A stretch of 64,000 nt of DNA from Geodermatophilus nigrescens (GCF_900129495.1 NZ_FQVX01000003.1:558001-622000), one strand, 5' to 3'; positions 11,300 to 21,757 are shown, counted from the first letter of the stretch. Numbers and translations are program-made. The notes: generated by a model from the sequence alone, not told the origin.

Positions 11300-12435
11300 A
11301 TGCCCAGCCGCGACACCGTCGAGATCGGTCTCAACCGCTTCGCCCGGCGGGGCTACGACCTCGACGAGGTCTCCATCGTCCCGTCCCGCCGCACCCGCGA
11401 CGTCGACGACGTCTCCACCGCCTGGCAGATCGACGCCTTCCGGTTCGAGATCCCGCTGGTCACCAGCCCCAGCGACGCCGTCGTCAGCCCGGCGACGGCG
11501 ATCGCCGTCGGGCAGGCCGGCGGCCTCGGCGTGCTCAACGCCGAGGGGCTGTGGACCCGCTACGACGACCCGCTGCCGGTCTACCGCCAGCTGCGCGACG
11601 CCGCGGCCGAGGCGCCGCCGCCGATCGCGCTGCTGCAGCAGGTCTACGCCGAGCCGGTGAAGCCCGACCTGATCAGCGCCCGCATCAAGGAGATGCGCGA
11701 CGCCGGGGTGACGACGGCGGTGCGGGTCTCCCCGCAGCACACCGAGCTGCTCGCCCCGTCCGTGCTCGCCGCCGGGGTCGACCTGCTGGTCATCCAGGGC
11801 ACGATCGTCTCCGCCGAGCACGTGACCACGCAGGGCTCCGCGCTGAACCTCAAGTCGTTCATCGCCGACCTCGACGTCCCGGTGATCGTGGGCGGGGCGG
11901 CGAACTACCAGACGGCGCTGCACCTCATGCGCACCGGCGCGGCCGGCGTGATCGTCGGCGTCGGGGCCGACAGCTTCTCCACCGGCGACGCCGTCATGGG
12001 CGTGCGCGTGCCGCTGGCCAGCGCGATCGCCGACGCCGCCGCGGCCCGCCGCGACTACCTCGACGAGACCGGCGGGCGGTACGTGCACGTCATCGCCAAC
12101 GGCCGGATCGAGACCAGCGGCGCGATCGCGCGGGCGCTGGCCTGCGGGGCCGACGCCGTCCAGGTCGGCGAGCCGCTGCGCGCGGCGAAGGAGGCCCCGG
12201 CCGGTGGCGTGTGGTGGGACTCGGTGGCCGCCCACCCGCGGCTGCCCCGCGGCGGGACGTCGGCGCCGGTCCCGGCGGCCGGGTCGCTGGAGCAGGTGCT
12301 GCTCGGGCCGGCCGAGACCTCCGACGGCCGCACCAACCTCTTCGGCGCGCTGCGCCGCACCATGGCCAAGACCGGCTACCGCGACCTCAAGGAGTTCCAG
12401 CGGGTGGACCTCGTGATCGGCGGTCGACCCGACTG

Positions 12436-12436
<1 letters not shown>
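11300..12436 (+). CDS. guaB3: GuaB3 family IMP dehydrogenase-related protein
   Basis: A 378-residue IMPDH-barrel protein without CBS domains, three bases after the guaB stop and overlapping guaA by one base (TGATG). At the catalytic loop it reads [15 protein letters not shown], so the position of the IMPDH Cys appears to be Ser. The following block [20 protein letters not shown] is the GuaB3 signature. GuaB3 is widespread in actinobacteria and its reaction is unsettled. Absence of the Cys argues against classic IMPDH chemistry. Coupling to guaA points to a guanine-nucleotide role. Confidence 0.92.
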
Positions 12437-13998
<1,562 letters not shown>

Positions 13999-14047
13999 CC
14001 GTCGCGCGCTCCCGCTGAGCGGGGTCACCATCCGTCACGCCGCGCGG

Positions 14048-14063
14048 TGTGACGTGGACCACA
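14048..14063. promoter_or_regulatory. CRP/GlxR-like box upstream of the sugar dehydrogenase
   Basis: TGTGA-CGTGGA-CCACA matches the actinobacterial CRP/GlxR consensus TGTGA-N6-TCACA at 9 of 10 positions, 98 bases upstream of the 14162 start. It suggests cAMP-dependent control of a carbon-oxidising enzyme. Confidence 0.55.
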
Positions 14064-14161
14064 GTGCGATGCCGTGAGGGCGATGAGGTCGCGGGAGGAC
14101 CGGCGGATCTAGCGTCCCGTCCCCTCGGCCACGGCAGGCCGGGTGGACACGGGGAGTGACC

Positions 14162-16963
14162 ATGGTCGGCTGTTCCGGGCACCTGCGACGCACCGTCCAC
14201 GCCGCCGGAGCAGGGGCCGCCGCGCTCCTGCTCGTCGTCGCGGCCTGCCTCGCGGTCGTGGGGACGTCGGCCGCGCCGGCCGCCGCGGCGCCGCAGGCCG
14301 GCTTCACCGACACCACCGCCTTCAGCGGGCTGGTCAACCCGACGGCGGTGCGGTTCGCGCCGGACGGCCGGGTCTTCGTCGCCGAGAAGCGCGGCACCAT
14401 CCAGATGTTCGACGGGCTCGGCGACACGACGGCCACCCAGGTCGCCGACCTGCGCACCGAGGTGCACAACTTCTGGGACCGCGGGCTGCTCGGCCTCGCC
14501 GTCGACCCCGGGTTCCCGGGGCGGCCGTACCTCTACGCCCTGTACACCTTCGACGGACCGGTCGGCGGCACCGCTCCCCGCTGGGGGACGGCCGGTGCCG
14601 ACAGCGACCCCTGTCCCAACCCACCCGGAGCCACGAGCGACGGCTGCGTGGTGAGCGGCAAGCTGGTCCGGCTGGTGCTCACGGGCACGACGACGACCAA
14701 GCAGGACCTGGTGCACGACTGGTGCCAGCAGTACCCGAGCCACAGCACCGGCGACCTGGTCTTCGGCCGGGACGGCGCGCTGTACGCCTCCGCGGGCGAC
14801 GGCGCCAGCTTCGACTTCGCCGACTTCGGTCAGGACGGCAACCCGGTCAACCCCTGCGGTGACCCGCCGGGCGGCGTCGGCGGCGCGATGAGCCCGCCGA
14901 CCGCCCAGGGCGGGGCGCTGCGCTCCCAGGACCTGCGCACGGCCGGGGACCCGGTCACGCTCGACGGCACCGTCATCCGCGTCTCCCCGGACACCGGTGC
15001 CGCGCTGCCGGACAACCCCAACGCCTCCTCGGCGGACGCCAACGCCCGCCGGATCGTGGCGTACGGCCTGCGCAACCCGTTCCGCATGACGCAGCGGCCC
15101 GGTACCGACGAGCTGTGGATCGGCGACGTCGGGTGGGGCACGTACGAGGAGATCGACCGCCTGGCGTCCCCGACCGGCGGCGTCACCAACTTCGGCTGGC
15201 CCTGCTACGAGGGCAACGACCGGCAGCCGGCCTACGACGGGCTGGACCTCGCGGTGTGCGAGGACCTGTACGCCCAGGGCGCGTCCGCCGTCACGGCGCC
15301 GTACTACCCATACCGGCACGGCCAGCCGCTCAACGCCAACGACAACTGCAACGTCACCCGCGGCTCGTCGACGTCCGGCGTCTCGTTCCAGTTCTACGCG
15401 GGCGGCCCCTATCCGGCCGAGTACGACGGCGCCCTGTTCTTCTCCGACTACTCGCGCAACTGCATCTGGGTGATGACCCGGGGGACAGACGGGCTGCCCG
15501 ACCGCCTCAAGGCCCGCCCGTTCGTCACCGACGCGGCCGGCCCCGTCGACCTCGAGCTCTCGCCCCAGGGCGAGCTGTTCTACGCCGACCTGGGCGGCGG
15601 GACGATCCGCCGGGTGGTCTACGGCGGGACCACCCCGACGCCGACGACCTGCCCGGCCGGGCAGTACCTCGCCGAGTACTTCCCCAACAGGACGCTCACC
15701 GGGACGCCGGCGGTCACGGCCTGCGAGGCCGCCCCCCTGGCGCACGACTGGGGCGCCGGCGCCCCGGCCGGAGTCGGGCCGGACAACTTCTCCGCCCGCT
15801 GGACCGGCACGTTCGACTTCCCGGCCGGGGACACCACCTTCACCGCGGTCAGCGACGACGGCATCCGGGTGGCGGTCGACGGGACCACGGTCATCGACGA
15901 GTGGCGCGACCAGTCGGCCACCACCTTCACCGGCGTCCGGCCGCTGACGGCGGGCGCGCACCAGGTGCGCGTCGAGTGGTTCGAGACCGGCGGCGACGCG
16001 GTCGCCCGGCTCGCCTGGACCACCTCCGCGCCCACCGGCGCTCCCGTCCCGCAGATCACCACCCCGGCCGCGGGGACGACCTGGCAGGTCGGCGGGACGA
16101 TCTCCTTCACCGGCTCGGCCACCGACGCCGCCGGGCAGCCGCTGCCGGCGAGCGCGCTCAGCTGGGAGATGGTCCTGCGGCACTGTCCCGACGCCTGCCA
16201 CGACCACCCGCTGCAGACCTGGACCGGCGTGGCGGGTGCCTCGATCGCCGCACCCGACCACGAGTACCCGGCGCACCTCTCGCTCCGCCTGACGGCCCGG
16301 GACGCCTCCGGGCGGACGGCCACGGTGACCCGGGACCTGCAGCCGCGCACCGTCCCCGTCACCGTGACCACGCAGCCGGCCGGCCTGCAGGCGACGCTCG
16401 GGACCAGGACCGCCACGACGCCGTTCACGGCCACGCTCATCGTGGGCGCCACGACCAGCCTGTCCACGCCGTCCCCGCAGACGGCGGGCGGTGCCCTGCA
16501 GGAGTTCGTCGCGTGGTCCGACGGGGGAGCCCAGACCCACCAGGTGACCGCCGGGTCGACCGCGGTCACCCACACGGCGACCTTCCGGGCCACCTGTCCG
16601 GGCGGCCAGTACCGGGCGCAGTACTTCTCGAACCGCAACCTGTCCGGCACCCCCGTGTCGACCGCCTGCGAGGCGGCGCCGCTGAACCAGAACTGGGGGA
16701 CCGGTGGGCCGCCGGGGGTCGGGCAGAACAACTTCTCGGCCCGCTGGACGGGGGTCTTCTCCTTCACCGCCGGTCCGCACACGTTCACGGCGACCGCCGA
16801 CGAGGGGATCCGCGTCTTCGTGGACGGGCAGCTCCGGATCGACCGCTGGACGACCGGCGGCACGGGCTCGGCGACGGTGACCCTTCCCGAGGGGGCGCAC
16901 GAGGTCCGGGTCGAGTACTTCGAGAAGACCGGCCCGGCCTCCGCCCGGGTGACGTGGACCTGA
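14162..16963 (+). CDS. secreted PQQ-dependent sugar dehydrogenase with two PA14 domains
   Basis: A 933-residue exported protein. The ATG follows GGGGAG by 5 bases, and residues 1-45 form an Ala-rich signal peptide. Residues ~48-480 are a six-bladed glucose/sorbosone dehydrogenase propeller (NPTAVRFAPDGRVFVAEKRG, LLGLAVDPGF, NPFRMTQRPGTDELWIGDVG). Two PA14 lectin-like modules follow, near residues 498-620 and 810-930. Both begin with C-P-x-G-Q-Y and contain CEAAPL and NNFSARWTG-like segments. Ig-like linkers separate them. The likely role is extracellular oxidation of a sugar, with PA14 binding glycans. Substrate and cofactor are inferred from the family. Confidence 0.85.
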   Translation: MVGCSGHLRRTVHAAGAGAAALLLVVAACLAVVGTSAAPAAAAPQAGFTDTTAFSGLVNPTAVRFAPDGRVFVAEKRGTIQMFDGLGDTTATQVADLRTEVHNFWDRGLLGLAVDPGFPGRPYLYALYTFDGPVGGTAPRWGTAGADSDPCPNPPGATSDGCVVSGKLVRLVLTGTTTTKQDLVHDWCQQYPSHSTGDLVFGRDGALYASAGDGASFDFADFGQDGNPVNPCGDPPGGVGGAMSPPTAQGGALRSQDLRTAGDPVTLDGTVIRVSPDTGAALPDNPNASSADANARRIVAYGLRNPFRMTQRPGTDELWIGDVGWGTYEEIDRLASPTGGVTNFGWPCYEGNDRQPAYDGLDLAVCEDLYAQGASAVTAPYYPYRHGQPLNANDNCNVTRGSSTSGVSFQFYAGGPYPAEYDGALFFSDYSRNCIWVMTRGTDGLPDRLKARPFVTDAAGPVDLELSPQGELFYADLGGGTIRRVVYGGTTPTPTTCPAGQYLAEYFPNRTLTGTPAVTACEAAPLAHDWGAGAPAGVGPDNFSARWTGTFDFPAGDTTFTAVSDDGIRVAVDGTTVIDEWRDQSATTFTGVRPLTAGAHQVRVEWFETGGDAVARLAWTTSAPTGAPVPQITTPAAGTTWQVGGTISFTGSATDAAGQPLPASALSWEMVLRHCPDACHDHPLQTWTGVAGASIAAPDHEYPAHLSLRLTARDASGRTATVTRDLQPRTVPVTVTTQPAGLQATLGTRTATTPFTATLIVGATTSLSTPSPQTAGGALQEFVAWSDGGAQTHQVTAGSTAVTHTATFRATCPGGQYRAQYFSNRNLSGTPVSTACEAAPLNQNWGTGGPPGVGQNNFSARWTGVFSFTAGPHTFTATADEGIRVFVDGQLRIDRWTTGGTGSATVTLPEGAHEVRVEYFEKTGPASARVTWT

Positions 16964-16970
16964 CCCGGCG

Positions 16971-17663
16971 TCAGCCCGGCGCCCGGACGGCGCGGGCGTC
17001 GGGCGGGGGAGTGCCGTAGGCGGCGGGGTCCCGTTCCGGCGCCGTCTCGGCGGTGAGCGACGCCGCCTCGATCCGGTCCCACCGGAACCAGCGCGGCGCG
17101 TCCCGCTCCCGGCACCAGCCGACCAGGTACCAGCGGTCACCGGTGCGGGCGAGCAGGTGCGGCTCCACCCGCCGCCGGGACGCCGTCCCCACCCGGTCCC
17201 GGTAGGTGATGGCGACGACGCGACGGCGGGCCAGCGCCTCCTCGACCACCGGCGCCGGGTCCGGCCGGCCGGCGCCGGACCGCACCCACACCCGCCCGCC
17301 CAGCCGCTCGGCCTCCGCCCGCGCTCCCGGGCCCAGGACGTCGAGCACCTTCTCCAGCGCCGCCCGGCCGTCGGCGGCGAACGGCGCGTCGCCCGCGCCG
17401 GCCAGCGCCACCGCGACGGCGACCGCCTGCGCCGGCGTCAGGTTCACCGGCGGCAGCGTGGCCGCGGCGTCGAGCACGTAGCCGCCGCCCGGCCCCGACG
17501 ACGCCCAGATCGGCACGCCGGCCTGCTGCAGCGCGTCGACGTCGCGCTTGACCGTTCGGGTGGACACCTCCAGCCAGGCCGCCAGCCGCCCGGCGGTGCG
17601 CCCGCGCGGCCCGGCGCGGCGCAGCTCCTCGGTCAGCGCGTGCAACCGGTCGGTGCGGTTCAC
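16971..17663 (-). CDS. WYL-domain transcriptional regulator (HTH_11 type)
   Basis: A 230-residue YafY-like regulator. The N-terminal winged helix (residues 1-60) contains RTAGRLAAWLEVSTRTVKRD and the SGPGGGY wing. The WYL region near residues 140-205 has DRWYLVGWCRERDAPRWFRW. WYL domains bind ligands such as nucleic acids or nucleotides. The GTG at 17663 is chosen because translation then starts at the HTH. It is divergent from a hydrolase gene across a 47-bp dyad, which is the likely operator. It is convergent with the sugar dehydrogenase at a 7-bp gap. Confidence 0.9.
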   Translation of the reverse strand: MNRTDRLHALTEELRRAGPRGRTAGRLAAWLEVSTRTVKRDVDALQQAGVPIWASSGPGGGYVLDAAATLPPVNLTPAQAVAVAVALAGAGDAPFAADGRAALEKVLDVLGPGARAEAERLGGRVWVRSGAGRPDPAPVVEEALARRRVVAITYRDRVGTASRRRVEPHLLARTGDRWYLVGWCRERDAPRWFRWDRIEAASLTAETAPERDPAAYGTPPPDARAVRAPG

Positions 17664-17672
17664 GGGCGGGAT

Positions 17673-17719
17673 CCTGTCAGGGGTCGGTGACAGGACGGTG
17701 TCACCGACCCCGCGACAGG
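17673..17719. promoter_or_regulatory. 47-bp inverted repeat, probable WYL operator
   Basis: CCTGTC-A-GGGGTCGGTGACA, a 6-base centre, then TGTCACCGACCCC-GC-GACAGG. Nineteen base pairs match with one bulge difference. It spans almost the whole 64-bp gap between the divergent regulator and hydrolase starts, so binding would block both promoters. Confidence 0.75.
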
Positions 17720-17727
17720 GTCGTCGC

Positions 17728-18315
17728 ATGGCAGCGATCGCGCTCTTCCACTCCGTCCTCGGCGTCCGGCAGGGCGTCACCGACGCGGCCGGCCGGTTCC
17801 GCGCCGCCGGGCACGACGTCCTCGTCGTCGACCAGTACGACGGCCGGGCCTTCGGCGACGACTACGCGGAGGCCGGCGCCTTCGTCGAGGAGGTCGGCTT
17901 CCCGGCGCTGATGGCACGGGCGGAGGATGCCGTGCGGCACCTGCCCGACGGGTTCGTGGCCGCCGGTTTCTCCAACGGCGCCGGGATGGCCGAGCACGTG
18001 GCCACCCGGCGGCGGTGCGGCGGTGTCCTGCTGTTCTCCGGCGCGCTGCCGATGGCGGTGCTCGGGGCCGCCGGCTGGCCCGCCGGCCTCCCGGCCCAGC
18101 TGCACCGGGCGACGGGGGACCCGCTCGCGTCGCCGGAGTGGGACGCGGCGTTCGCCGCCGACGTCGAGGCGGCCGGCGCGGAGCTCGAGGTGTTCACCTA
18201 CGACACCGCGGGCCACCTGTTCACCGACGCGGGCCTGCCGGCCGAGTACGACCCGGCCGCCACGGAGCTGCTGTTCGGGCGGGCGCTGGACTTCGTCGCG
18301 CGCGTGACCGCCTGA
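17728..18315 (+). CDS. dienelactone hydrolase family protein
   Basis: A 195-residue alpha/beta hydrolase of the dienelactone hydrolase type, starting IALFHSVLGVRQGVTDAA. The nucleophile elbow is AAGFSNGAG, with Ser82 where classical dienelactone hydrolases have Cys. The His is in TAGHLFTD near residue 163, and an Asp lies in the ATGDPLASPE region. It is cytosolic. It is the only gene divergent from the WYL regulator and shares its dyad, so it is probably the regulated target. The substrate is unknown. Terminator hairpin 18352-18385 follows. Confidence 0.85.
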   Translation: MAAIALFHSVLGVRQGVTDAAGRFRAAGHDVLVVDQYDGRAFGDDYAEAGAFVEEVGFPALMARAEDAVRHLPDGFVAAGFSNGAGMAEHVATRRRCGGVLLFSGALPMAVLGAAGWPAGLPAQLHRATGDPLASPEWDAAFAADVEAAGAELEVFTYDTAGHLFTDAGLPAEYDPAATELLFGRALDFVARVTA

Positions 18316-18351
18316 CCCGGAGGCCCCGGGTCGCAGCGCCCCGGCACGGCG

Positions 18352-18385
18352 GAGGGCCCGGGGAGCAGCAGCTCCCCGGGCCCTC
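18352..18385. terminator. bidirectional terminator
   Basis: GAGGGCCCGGGGAGC and GCTCCCCGGGCCCTC form a perfect 15-bp stem with a 4-base loop between convergent stops at 18315 and 18408. Confidence 0.85.
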
Positions 18386-18407
18386 GTGACCACCGTCTCC
18401 CTGTCGG

Positions 18408-18710
18408 TCAGCGCCTCCGGCGCGCCTTCCGCAGCTCGCTCACCAGGAGCAGGACCCCCGCGCCGACCAGCAGCAGCCACAGCAGGCCGCCGTCGGCGAG
18501 GAACTCCAGCGGCAGGGTGACCCCGGCGAGGAAGGTCAGCGCCAGGAGGACGAAGGCGACGCCGGGCACCAGGGCCACCAGGTCGGGACGGCGCCGGCGC
18601 GGCGGCTCCTCGACGGGCAGGAGGCTCGCGGTGTGGTGCTGCCAGTCCTCGGCCAGCGCCCGCTCCTGCCAGCCGGTCGGGGTGGTGGGGAACTCGCTGT
18701 AGTCAGGCAC
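18408..18710 (-). CDS. small two-helix membrane protein of the PspC operon
   Basis: A 100-residue protein with a soluble N-terminal ~40 residues (WQERALAEDWQHH, then a basic patch), two membrane helices (VALVPGVAFVLLALTFLAGV and a second Leu-rich helix) and a basic C-terminal end. The GTG at 18710 overlaps the end of the PspC gene by 8 bases, so the two are translationally coupled. No known domain was recognised. By position it is an accessory part of the PspC envelope-stress module. Confidence 0.8.
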   Translation of the reverse strand: MPDYSEFPTTPTGWQERALAEDWQHHTASLLPVEEPPRRRRPDLVALVPGVAFVLLALTFLAGVTLPLEFLADGGLLWLLLVGAGVLLLVSELRKARRRR

Positions 18711-19593
18711 GGGACACCTCCACGTTGCCGACCTGGTGGTCGATGGTCAGGCGGAACTCGGGACGGTTGTCGCTCTCGTCCTCGTCCTCGGCGGGGAAGA
18801 AGCCGCCGTCGCTCTGGCCGAAGACGTCCACGTCGCCGATCCCCTGGTCGAGGACCACCCGGACGTCGGCGTCCTCGGGCACCGTGATCTCGAGGTCGCC
18901 GGCGCCGTGGTCGATGGCGATGTCGACGGTCTGCCGGATGTCGTCGACGTCGATCTCGGACAGGTCGAGCTCGAGGTTGCCGGCACCGAGCGCGTACTCG
19001 GGCCGGATCTGGGCCACGGTCGACGGCTCGTAGGAACGGTCGCCGACGCCGCCGCGCGGGCCCTCGCCGTCGTGCCAGGCCGACACCGACGAGGTGAACA
19101 GCAGCGCGAGGGTGAGCACCGAGCCGAGCGCGATGAGCCCGCCGCGCGGAGCGCGGTTGCGGACGAAGGCCGAGGCGACCAGGCCGAGTCCCACCACGAG
19201 CAGCGCCCCGGCGAGGAAGCCCCGCGGGCCCAGGTCGAGGGGCGTGTAGCGGGTGACCAGCACCATCAGGCCGACGACGATGAGCAGTCCGGCGACGGTG
19301 ATCCCGGCGACGGGGGAGCGCGGCCCCGGCGGGGCGGCGGGCGCGCCGTCGGTGTGCCTCGGGCCGGCCGGCATGAGCAGCCACAGCAGCAGGTAGATCG
19401 CGATGCCGGTGCCACCGGCCAGGGTGAGGGCGACGAAGCCGACCCGCCACAGCAGCGGGTCGACGCCGCTGTACTGGGCCAGCCCGCCGGCGACACCGCC
19501 GGCGTACTTGTCGGTGCGGCTGCGCCGGAGGGCGGGCCGGACCGGTGGTGGTTCGACGGGGGGAGCGGGGGGAGGAGGGGATGCGGCGGTCAT
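18703..19593 (-). CDS. PspC domain protein with C-terminal LiaF/toast-rack-like domain
   Basis: A 296-residue membrane protein. After a Pro-rich cytosolic start, a PspC domain (residues ~22-85: RRSRTDKYAGGVAGGLAQYS, then DPLLWRVGFVALTL) is followed by further membrane helices to about residue 165. The final ~110 residues are a beta-rich repeat (LGAGNLELDLSEID, then HGAGDLEITVPEDADVRV, then GIGDVDVFG) typical of LiaF/toast-rack domains. Such proteins sense or relay envelope stress and can modulate an adjacent kinase. It is divergent from a PspC-fused histidine kinase with 124 bp between starts. Confidence 0.87.
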   Translation of the reverse strand: MTAASPPPPAPPVEPPPVRPALRRSRTDKYAGGVAGGLAQYSGVDPLLWRVGFVALTLAGGTGIAIYLLLWLLMPAGPRHTDGAPAAPPGPRSPVAGITVAGLLIVVGLMVLVTRYTPLDLGPRGFLAGALLVVGLGLVASAFVRNRAPRGGLIALGSVLTLALLFTSSVSAWHDGEGPRGGVGDRSYEPSTVAQIRPEYALGAGNLELDLSEIDVDDIRQTVDIAIDHGAGDLEITVPEDADVRVVLDQGIGDVDVFGQSDGGFFPAEDEDESDNRPEFRLTIDHQVGNVEVSRA

Positions 19594-19717
19594 GGCACAG
19601 AGCGTGCCCAGCGGGCCGTCCGCGGGGCATCGGGGAAGGCCCCCATCCGACCCTGGTCCTGCCCGTCCGGGGTCTTCCCGGTACCGGGAGCGGCCCGCGC
19701 GGTGCGACGATCGCACC

Positions 19718-21052
19718 GTGACGAGGACCGTGCCGACCTCCGTGGGCGGGCTCCCGGTCGGTGTGCAGCCGCCGGCGGGCGTGCCGGCCGCGGCCGCCGC
19801 GCAGCCACCGGCCGGCGTGCCGGCCCCGGCGCCCGTACCGACCCCCGCGCCGGACCCGGCCGCCGCGCCGGCACCGCTGCTGACGGTGTCCCCGGCGGCG
19901 CCCGCGCAGCCCGAGCGGCCGCCGCTGGTCCGGCCCCGGTCGGGCCGCATGCTCGCCGGCGTCGCCGCCGGCACCGCGCACCACCTGCGCGCGGACCCGC
20001 TGGTGGTGCGCGCCCTGTTCGTGGCGCTGGCGATGACCGGCATCGGCGTCGTCGCCTACGTCCTGCTGTGGTTCTTCGTGCCGCTCGGCGAGGTGGACCC
20101 GGCGCAGGCCGCGCAGCCCAGCCGGCGGCAGACGCTGGGGCTCGCGTTCGTCGGCCTCGGCGCCCTGGTGCTGGTCACCAACCTCGCCACCTGGGGCAAC
20201 AACGACCTCATCGCGCCGCTGCTGCTGGTCGGCGGCGGCCTGGCGGTCATCTGGCGGCAGCTGGACACCGACCGGACGCTCACCCGCCCCGGCGTCCGCT
20301 GGGTGCTCGCCGGTGGCGCCGCGCTCGCCGCGCTCGGGCTGGTGCTCCTGCTGGCCACCACCGGGCAGCTGGCCAACGCGCGCAACGGCTTCGTCGCGAC
20401 GGTCGTCATCCTCGCCGGCATCCTGCTGGCCACCGCCCCGTTCTGGCGCCGGCTGCTGGACTCCCGCGAGGACGAGCGCACCGCCCGCATCCGCTCGGAG
20501 GAGCGGGCCGCCGTCGCCGCGCACCTGCACGACTCGGTGCTGCAGACCCTCGCGCTGATCCAGCGGCACGCCGACGACCAGCAGGCCGTCGCCCGTCTCG
20601 CCCGCAGCCAGGAGCGCGAGCTGCGCACGTGGCTGTACGAGCCGCGGACGGCGGCCGGCGGCACCTGGGCGGCGCTGGTCTCGGAGATGATCACCGAGGT
20701 GGAGGGCGACCACGCGCTCACCGTCGACCCCGTCGTCGTGGGTGACGCGCCCGTCGACGACGCCCTCGCCGCCCTCGGGGCCGCCACCCGCGAGGCGCTG
20801 GTCAACGCGGCGAAGCACTCCGGCGTGACCTCCGCCGACCTCTACACCGAGGTCACGGCGGGTCAGGTGTCGGTGTTCGTCCGCGACCGCGGCGCCGGCT
20901 TCGACCCGGCCGCCGTCCCGGTCGACCGGCGCGGGCTGCGCGACTCGGTCACCGGGCGGATCACTCGGCTGGGCGGCACGGCGACCGTGCGGTCCGCGCC
21001 CGGTGAGGGCACCGAGGTCGAGCTCGTGCTGCCGCGCGAGGCCGCCGCGTGA
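19718..21052 (+). CDS. PspC-domain sensor histidine kinase
   Basis: A 444-residue membrane kinase. The first ~70 residues are Pro/Ala-rich. A PspC domain (RSGRMLAGVAAGTAHHLRAD and on) and several membrane helices run to about residue 245. The HisKA_3 dimerisation box AAHLHDSVLQTLALIQ has the phospho-accepting His271, and the ATPase domain shows EALVNAAKHSG (N box) and DRGAGFDP. The GTG start at 19718 has no ribosome site. It is coupled to its response regulator by a GTGA overlap. The PspC domain in place of a classical sensor points to envelope or membrane stress. Confidence 0.9.
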   Translation: MTRTVPTSVGGLPVGVQPPAGVPAAAAAQPPAGVPAPAPVPTPAPDPAAAPAPLLTVSPAAPAQPERPPLVRPRSGRMLAGVAAGTAHHLRADPLVVRALFVALAMTGIGVVAYVLLWFFVPLGEVDPAQAAQPSRRQTLGLAFVGLGALVLVTNLATWGNNDLIAPLLLVGGGLAVIWRQLDTDRTLTRPGVRWVLAGGAALAALGLVLLLATTGQLANARNGFVATVVILAGILLATAPFWRRLLDSREDERTARIRSEERAAVAAHLHDSVLQTLALIQRHADDQQAVARLARSQERELRTWLYEPRTAAGGTWAALVSEMITEVEGDHALTVDPVVVGDAPVDDALAALGAATREALVNAAKHSGVTSADLYTEVTAGQVSVFVRDRGAGFDPAAVPVDRRGLRDSVTGRITRLGGTATVRSAPGEGTEVELVLPREAAA

Positions 21053-21705
21053 CCGTCCGGGTCTACCTCGTCGACGACCACGCGATGGTCCGGGCCGGCG
21101 TCCGGCACGAGCTCGGCGACTCGGTCACGGTCGTCGGCGAGGCCGCCGACGCCGACTCGGCGATCGCCGGCATCCGCGCCGCGGCGCCCGACGTCGTGCT
21201 GCTCGACGTCCACCTGCCCGGTGGTGGTGGGCGCGCGGTGCTCGAGGCGCTGCGCGGCGAGCTGCCGGACGTGCGCTGGCTGGCGCTGTCGGTGTCCGAC
21301 GCCGCCGAGGACGTCATCGCGGTGATCCGCGCGGGCGCCCGGGGGTACGTCACGAAGACCATCTCCGGCCCCGACCTGGTGTCCGCGGTGCAGCGCGTGG
21401 CCGACGGCGACGTCGTCTTCAGCCCCCGGCTGGCCGGGTTCGTGCTCGACGCCTTCGCGGCCAGCTCGCCGTCGGCCCCGCAGCCGGAGGACCCGGCCAC
21501 CGACCCCGGCCTGGACCTGCTCAGCGCGCGGGAGCGCGAGGTCATGCAGCTGCTCGCCCGCGGCTACACCTACCGGGAGATCGGCTCACGGCTGTTCATC
21601 TCGGTGAAGACGGTGGAGTCGCACGCCTCGAACGTGCTGCGCAAGCTCCAGCTCTCCAACCGCAACGAGCTCACCCGCTGGGCCGCCACCAACCGCCTGC
21701 TCTGA
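21049..21705 (+). CDS. NarL/LuxR-type response regulator
   Basis: A 218-residue regulator. The receiver has the acidic pair D9-D10, phosphoacceptor Asp53 in VVLLDVHLPGG and the Lys in GYVTKTISG. The LuxR helix-turn-helix (LSAREREVMQLLARGYTYRE, then KTVESHASNVLRKLQLSNR) forms the C-terminus. All phosphorelay residues are intact, unlike the BldM-type gene at 8114. It is co-translated with the PspC kinase. The likely targets are its own locus and the divergent PspC operon. Confidence 0.95.
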   Translation: MTVRVYLVDDHAMVRAGVRHELGDSVTVVGEAADADSAIAGIRAAAPDVVLLDVHLPGGGGRAVLEALRGELPDVRWLALSVSDAAEDVIAVIRAGARGYVTKTISGPDLVSAVQRVADGDVVFSPRLAGFVLDAFAASSPSAPQPEDPATDPGLDLLSAREREVMQLLARGYTYREIGSRLFISVKTVESHASNVLRKLQLSNRNELTRWAATNRLL

Positions 21706-21708
21706 CGG

Positions 21709-21751
21709 GCGGGACCCGCGCACCCGGACGCCCCGGGTGCGCGGGTCCCGC
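21709..21751. terminator. bidirectional terminator
   Basis: GCGGGACCCGCGCACCCGG and CCGGGTGCGCGGGTCCCGC form a 19-bp perfect stem with a 5-base loop, 4 bases after the response-regulator stop and 7 before the stop of the opposing gene. Confidence 0.88.
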
Positions 21752-21757
21752 GCGGCC

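Noticed and set aside
14011..14023. Terminator after guaA
   Set aside because: CCCGC-TGA-GCGGG is only 5 bp and imperfectly extended; not convincing beside the 13-19-bp stems used elsewhere.
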